A stretch of 54,585 nucleotides of DNA, from assembly GCA_947630785.1 (NCBI GenBank), contig CANRIW010000010.1, forward strand, positions 1 to 54,585. Direction: 5' to 3'. The stretch is from an uncultured Oscillospiraceae bacterium. Lineage in GTDB: Bacteria; Bacillota; Clostridia; Oscillospirales; Oscillospiraceae. Positions 51,986-54,585 of the stretch are shown here, in pieces. How positions within the stretch are numbered: position 1 is the first letter of the stretch; the number at the start of each line of letters is the position of its first letter. The notes under the pieces were generated by a model. It made no database searches. It worked only from the letters and a program-made list of their open reading frames with translations, and had not been told where the DNA came from. A program made the translations under genes and the position numbers.

Positions 51986-52144
51986 AAAGTGCTTTTTGTG
52001 TGCAACAGAGAGGAGGGGCTACCCCTCCACGTTAAACACAGTATAGCAGAAGCTGGAACAGAGCGCAAGAGCAAGAGGCAACTATGTGACAACAATGCCG
52101 GGCGTTTCGTCCGGCCCGAAATTTGACGACTGGAGCGTGATGAA

Positions 52145-54585
52145 ATGGCGAGAGCGGTCAAGGACGTGTATTACGGCAAGACCCTGCGCAAGAGCTTCGC
52201 CCGGGGCGAGGACATCCTGGAGATGCCCTACCTGCTGGAGATCCAGAAAAAATCCTACAACTGGTTTTTGGAGACCGGCCTGCAGGAGGTGTTCAACGAT
52301 GTTGACGCCATCACCGACTATGCCAATAACCTGGAGCTGACCTTCATCAGCTTCTCCATGAACGATCCCCCCAAGTACACCATCGAGGAGTGCAAGGCCC
52401 AGGACATGACCTACGCCGCTCCCATGAAGGTGCAGGTGCGCCTGCGCAACAAGGAGACCGGCGAGATCAAGGAGCAGGAGATCTTCATGGGGGACTTCCC
52501 CATCATGACCCAGGCCGGCACCTTCGTCATCAACGGCGCGGAGCGGGTCATCGTGTCCCAGATCGTCCGCTCCCCCGGCGTGTACTTCGCCCGCAACGCG
52601 GACAAGCAGGACAACATCACCTACGCCTCCACCGTCATCCCCTATCGGGGCGCCTGGCTGGAGTATGAGACCGACCTGTCCGATGTGTTCTACGTCCGCA
52701 TCGACAAGAACCGCAAGCTGCCCATTACCTGCCTCATCCGGGCCATCGGCCCCCAGACCGACAGCGAGATCGTCGATATGTTCGGCGAGGACCCCCGCCT
52801 GCTGGCCACCATGGAGAAGGACGCCTGCAAGACCCGGGAGGAGTCCCTGCTGGAGATCTACCGGAAGCTCCGCCCCGGCGAGCCTCCCACGGTGGACTCC
52901 GCCGTCTCCCTGCTGAACGCCCTGTTCTTCGACCCCCACCGCTACGATCTGTCCAGTGTGGGCCGCTACAAGTTCAATAAGAAGCTGGCCCTGTGGGCCC
53001 GGCTCTCCGGCCAGAAGCTGGCCGCCCCCGTGGTAGACCCCGCCACCGGTGAGATCGTGGCCGAGGCGGGCGAGGTCCTCACCCGCGACCGGGCCCGCCA
53101 GATCGAGTTGCTGGGCGTCAACGAGGCCCTCATCGAGGTGGAGGACCTCCACACCGGCATCCATCTGGTGAAGGTGTTCTCCAACCATATGGTGGATATG
53201 AAGCCCTTTGTGGACTTCGATCCGGAGGAGGCGGGCGTCACCGAGAAGGTCTCCGACGCCGTGCTGAGGGACCTGCTGGCCAGGCGGGACGAGGAGCAGC
53301 TGTCCGAGGAGGACTTCAAGGAACTGATCCGGGACAATCTGGACGCCCTCATCCCCAAGCACATCACTGTGGAGGACATCATGGCCTCCATCAACTACCT
53401 GAACTGCCTGGCCTTCGGCGTGGGCAGCGCCGACGACATCGACCACCTGGGCAACCGCCGCCTGCGCTGCGTGGGCGAGCTGCTCCAGAACCAGTTCCGC
53501 ATCGGTTTCACCCGCATGGAGCGGGTCATCCGGGAGCGCATGACCATCCAGGACCTGGACATCGTCACTCCCCAGTCCCTCATCAACATCCGGCCCGTCA
53601 CCGCGGCCATCAAGGAGTTCTTCGGCTCCTCCCCCCTGTCCCAGTTCATGGACCAGACCAACCCCCTGGCCGAGCTGACCCACAAGCGCCGTCTGTCCGC
53701 CCTGGGCCCCGGCGGCCTGTCCCGGGACCGGGCCTCCTTCGACGTGCGTGACGTCCACTACTCCCACTACGGCCGTCTGTGCCCCATCGAGACCCCCGAA
53801 GGTCCCAACATCGGCCTGATCTCCTATCTGGCCTCCTACGCCAGGGTGAACCGCTACGGCTTCATCGAGGCCCCCTACCGCAAGATCGAGCACGTCTATG
53901 ACGAGAAGGGCAAGCCCGTCTCTTCCCGGGTCACCGACCAGGTGGAGTATATGACCGCCGACGTGGAGGACGAGTTCAACGTGGCTCAGGCCACCGAGCC
54001 GGTGGATGAGAACGGCTATCTGCTCAACGCCCGCGTGGCCTGCCGCCACCGCAACGAGATCATCGAGGTGGACCGGGACCGGGTGGACTACATGGACGTG
54101 TCCCCCCGGATGATGGTCTCCGTGGCCACCGCCCAGATCCCCTTCCTCCAGAACGACGACGCCAACCGCGCCCTGATGGGCGCCAACATGCAGCGCCAGG
54201 CCGTGCCCCTGTTGACCACCGAGGCCCCCATCGTGGCCACCGGCCAGGAGTACAAGAACTGCCAGGACTCCGAGGTCGCCGTTTTGGCCGAGGGCCCCGG
54301 CACCGTCACCAAGGTGGACGCCACCGCCATCACCGTCAACTACGACGGCCAGGGCGAGAAGGAGTACAAACTCACCAAGTTCCTCCGTTCCAACCACGGC
54401 ACCTGCATCAACCAGCGGCCCATCGTCTCCGTGGGCGACCGGGTGGACGCCCGGGACACCCTGGCCGACGGCCCCTCCACCTCTCAGGGCGAGATCGCCC
54501 TGGGCAAAAACATCCTCATGGGCTTCATGACCTGGGAGGGCTACAACTACGAGGACGCCATCCTGCTCAACGAGCGGATGGTGAA
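52145..54585 (+). CDS. rpoB: RNA polymerase beta subunit, C-terminal part cut by window edge
   Basis: About 813 codons are visible from the ATG at 52145 (GGAG 9 nt upstream). The frame reads [20 protein letters not shown] onward through the beta lobes. The rifampicin region is [20 protein letters not shown] followed by [10 protein letters not shown], with the usual Asp, His and Ser positions unchanged. It is the catalytic subunit of transcription. rpoC presumably follows beyond the window. rpoB has its own promoter and is not preceded by rplL. Confidence 0.97.
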   Translation, partial: MARAVKDVYYGKTLRKSFARGEDILEMPYLLEIQKKSYNWFLETGLQEVFNDVDAITDYANNLELTFISFSMNDPPKYTIEECKAQDMTYAAPMKVQVRLRNKETGEIKEQEIFMGDFPIMTQAGTFVINGAERVIVSQIVRSPGVYFARNADKQDNITYASTVIPYRGAWLEYETDLSDVFYVRIDKNRKLPITCLIRAIGPQTDSEIVDMFGEDPRLLATMEKDACKTREESLLEIYRKLRPGEPPTVDSAVSLLNALFFDPHRYDLSSVGRYKFNKKLALWARLSGQKLAAPVVDPATGEIVAEAGEVLTRDRARQIELLGVNEALIEVEDLHTGIHLVKVFSNHMVDMKPFVDFDPEEAGVTEKVSDAVLRDLLARRDEEQLSEEDFKELIRDNLDALIPKHITVEDIMASINYLNCLAFGVGSADDIDHLGNRRLRCVGELLQNQFRIGFTRMERVIRERMTIQDLDIVTPQSLINIRPVTAAIKEFFGSSPLSQFMDQTNPLAELTHKRRLSALGPGGLSRDRASFDVRDVHYSHYGRLCPIETPEGPNIGLISYLASYARVNRYGFIEAPYRKIEHVYDEKGKPVSSRVTDQVEYMTADVEDEFNVAQATEPVDENGYLLNARVACRHRNEIIEVDRDRVDYMDVSPRMMVSVATAQIPFLQNDDANRALMGANMQRQAVPLLTTEAPIVATGQEYKNCQDSEVAVLAEGPGTVTKVDATAITVNYDGQGEKEYKLTKFLRSNHGTCINQRPIVSVGDRVDARDTLADGPSTSQGEIALGKNILMGFMTWEGYNYEDAILLNERMV

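Overview
The window reads as a chromosomal segment of a high-GC member of the Clostridia, probably Oscillospiraceae-like. The support is Bacillota-type promoters and ribosome binding sites, SLH-domain surface proteins, a SpoIID homologue, an ANTAR regulator beside glnA, an Rrf2 regulator beside cysK, and the set rpsL-rpsG-fusA-tuf. No rRNA, tRNA or CRISPR array was seen. Both edges cut genes: the C-terminus of a surface adhesin on the left and the C-terminal part of rpoB on the right.

Left end (1-7.1 kb) is the accessory part. A large beta-helix/Cna-B surface protein on the minus strand lies next to a tyrosine recombinase gene. The recombinase is enclosed by two copies of one 23-bp sequence in opposite orientation (3416-3438 and 4866-4888). 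Inside the enclosed segment, pointing the other way, is a promoter with a class I c-di-GMP riboswitch and a terminator. The simplest reading is a self-encoded invertible cassette: one orientation leaves the adhesin downstream of the recombinase, the other places it behind the c-di-GMP-gated promoter. This is the most interesting system in the window. To its right are a tiny 19-codon transcription unit, a metallophosphoesterase, a frameshifted lipoprotein gene and a TnpV-family gene.

Middle (7.1-32 kb): an SLH-anchored M3-type peptidase; a flavin reductase; a PlsY-like acyltransferase overlapping a diacylglycerol glycosyltransferase; a Cthe_2159-like lipoprotein; the nitrogen block gltBD and glnA-ANTAR regulator with an attenuator-like glnA leader; a LytTR response regulator; a polysaccharide deacetylase divergent from an MBOAT/AlgX-like O-acetylation operon that also carries an SLH-transglutaminase protein; and two COG0523 metal-chaperone GTPases, one with a long His-rich loop and one with a DUF1980-like C-terminus.

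Right part (32-54.6 kb) is mostly core metabolism: rmlA, a serC-(broken ywqG)-serA operon, an Rrf2 regulator divergent from cysK-metY with the same operator-like element in both promoters, citrate synthase, SpoIID, an LtaS-like sulfatase convergent with a diacylglycerol kinase, AzlCD, and the translation cluster L7Ae-rpsL-rpsG-fusA-tuf. rpoB starts nearby but runs in the opposite direction, unlike the usual collinear rpoBC-str order. Many promoters here are very close to the sigma-A consensus, and most gene groups end in strong, often bidirectional, hairpins.
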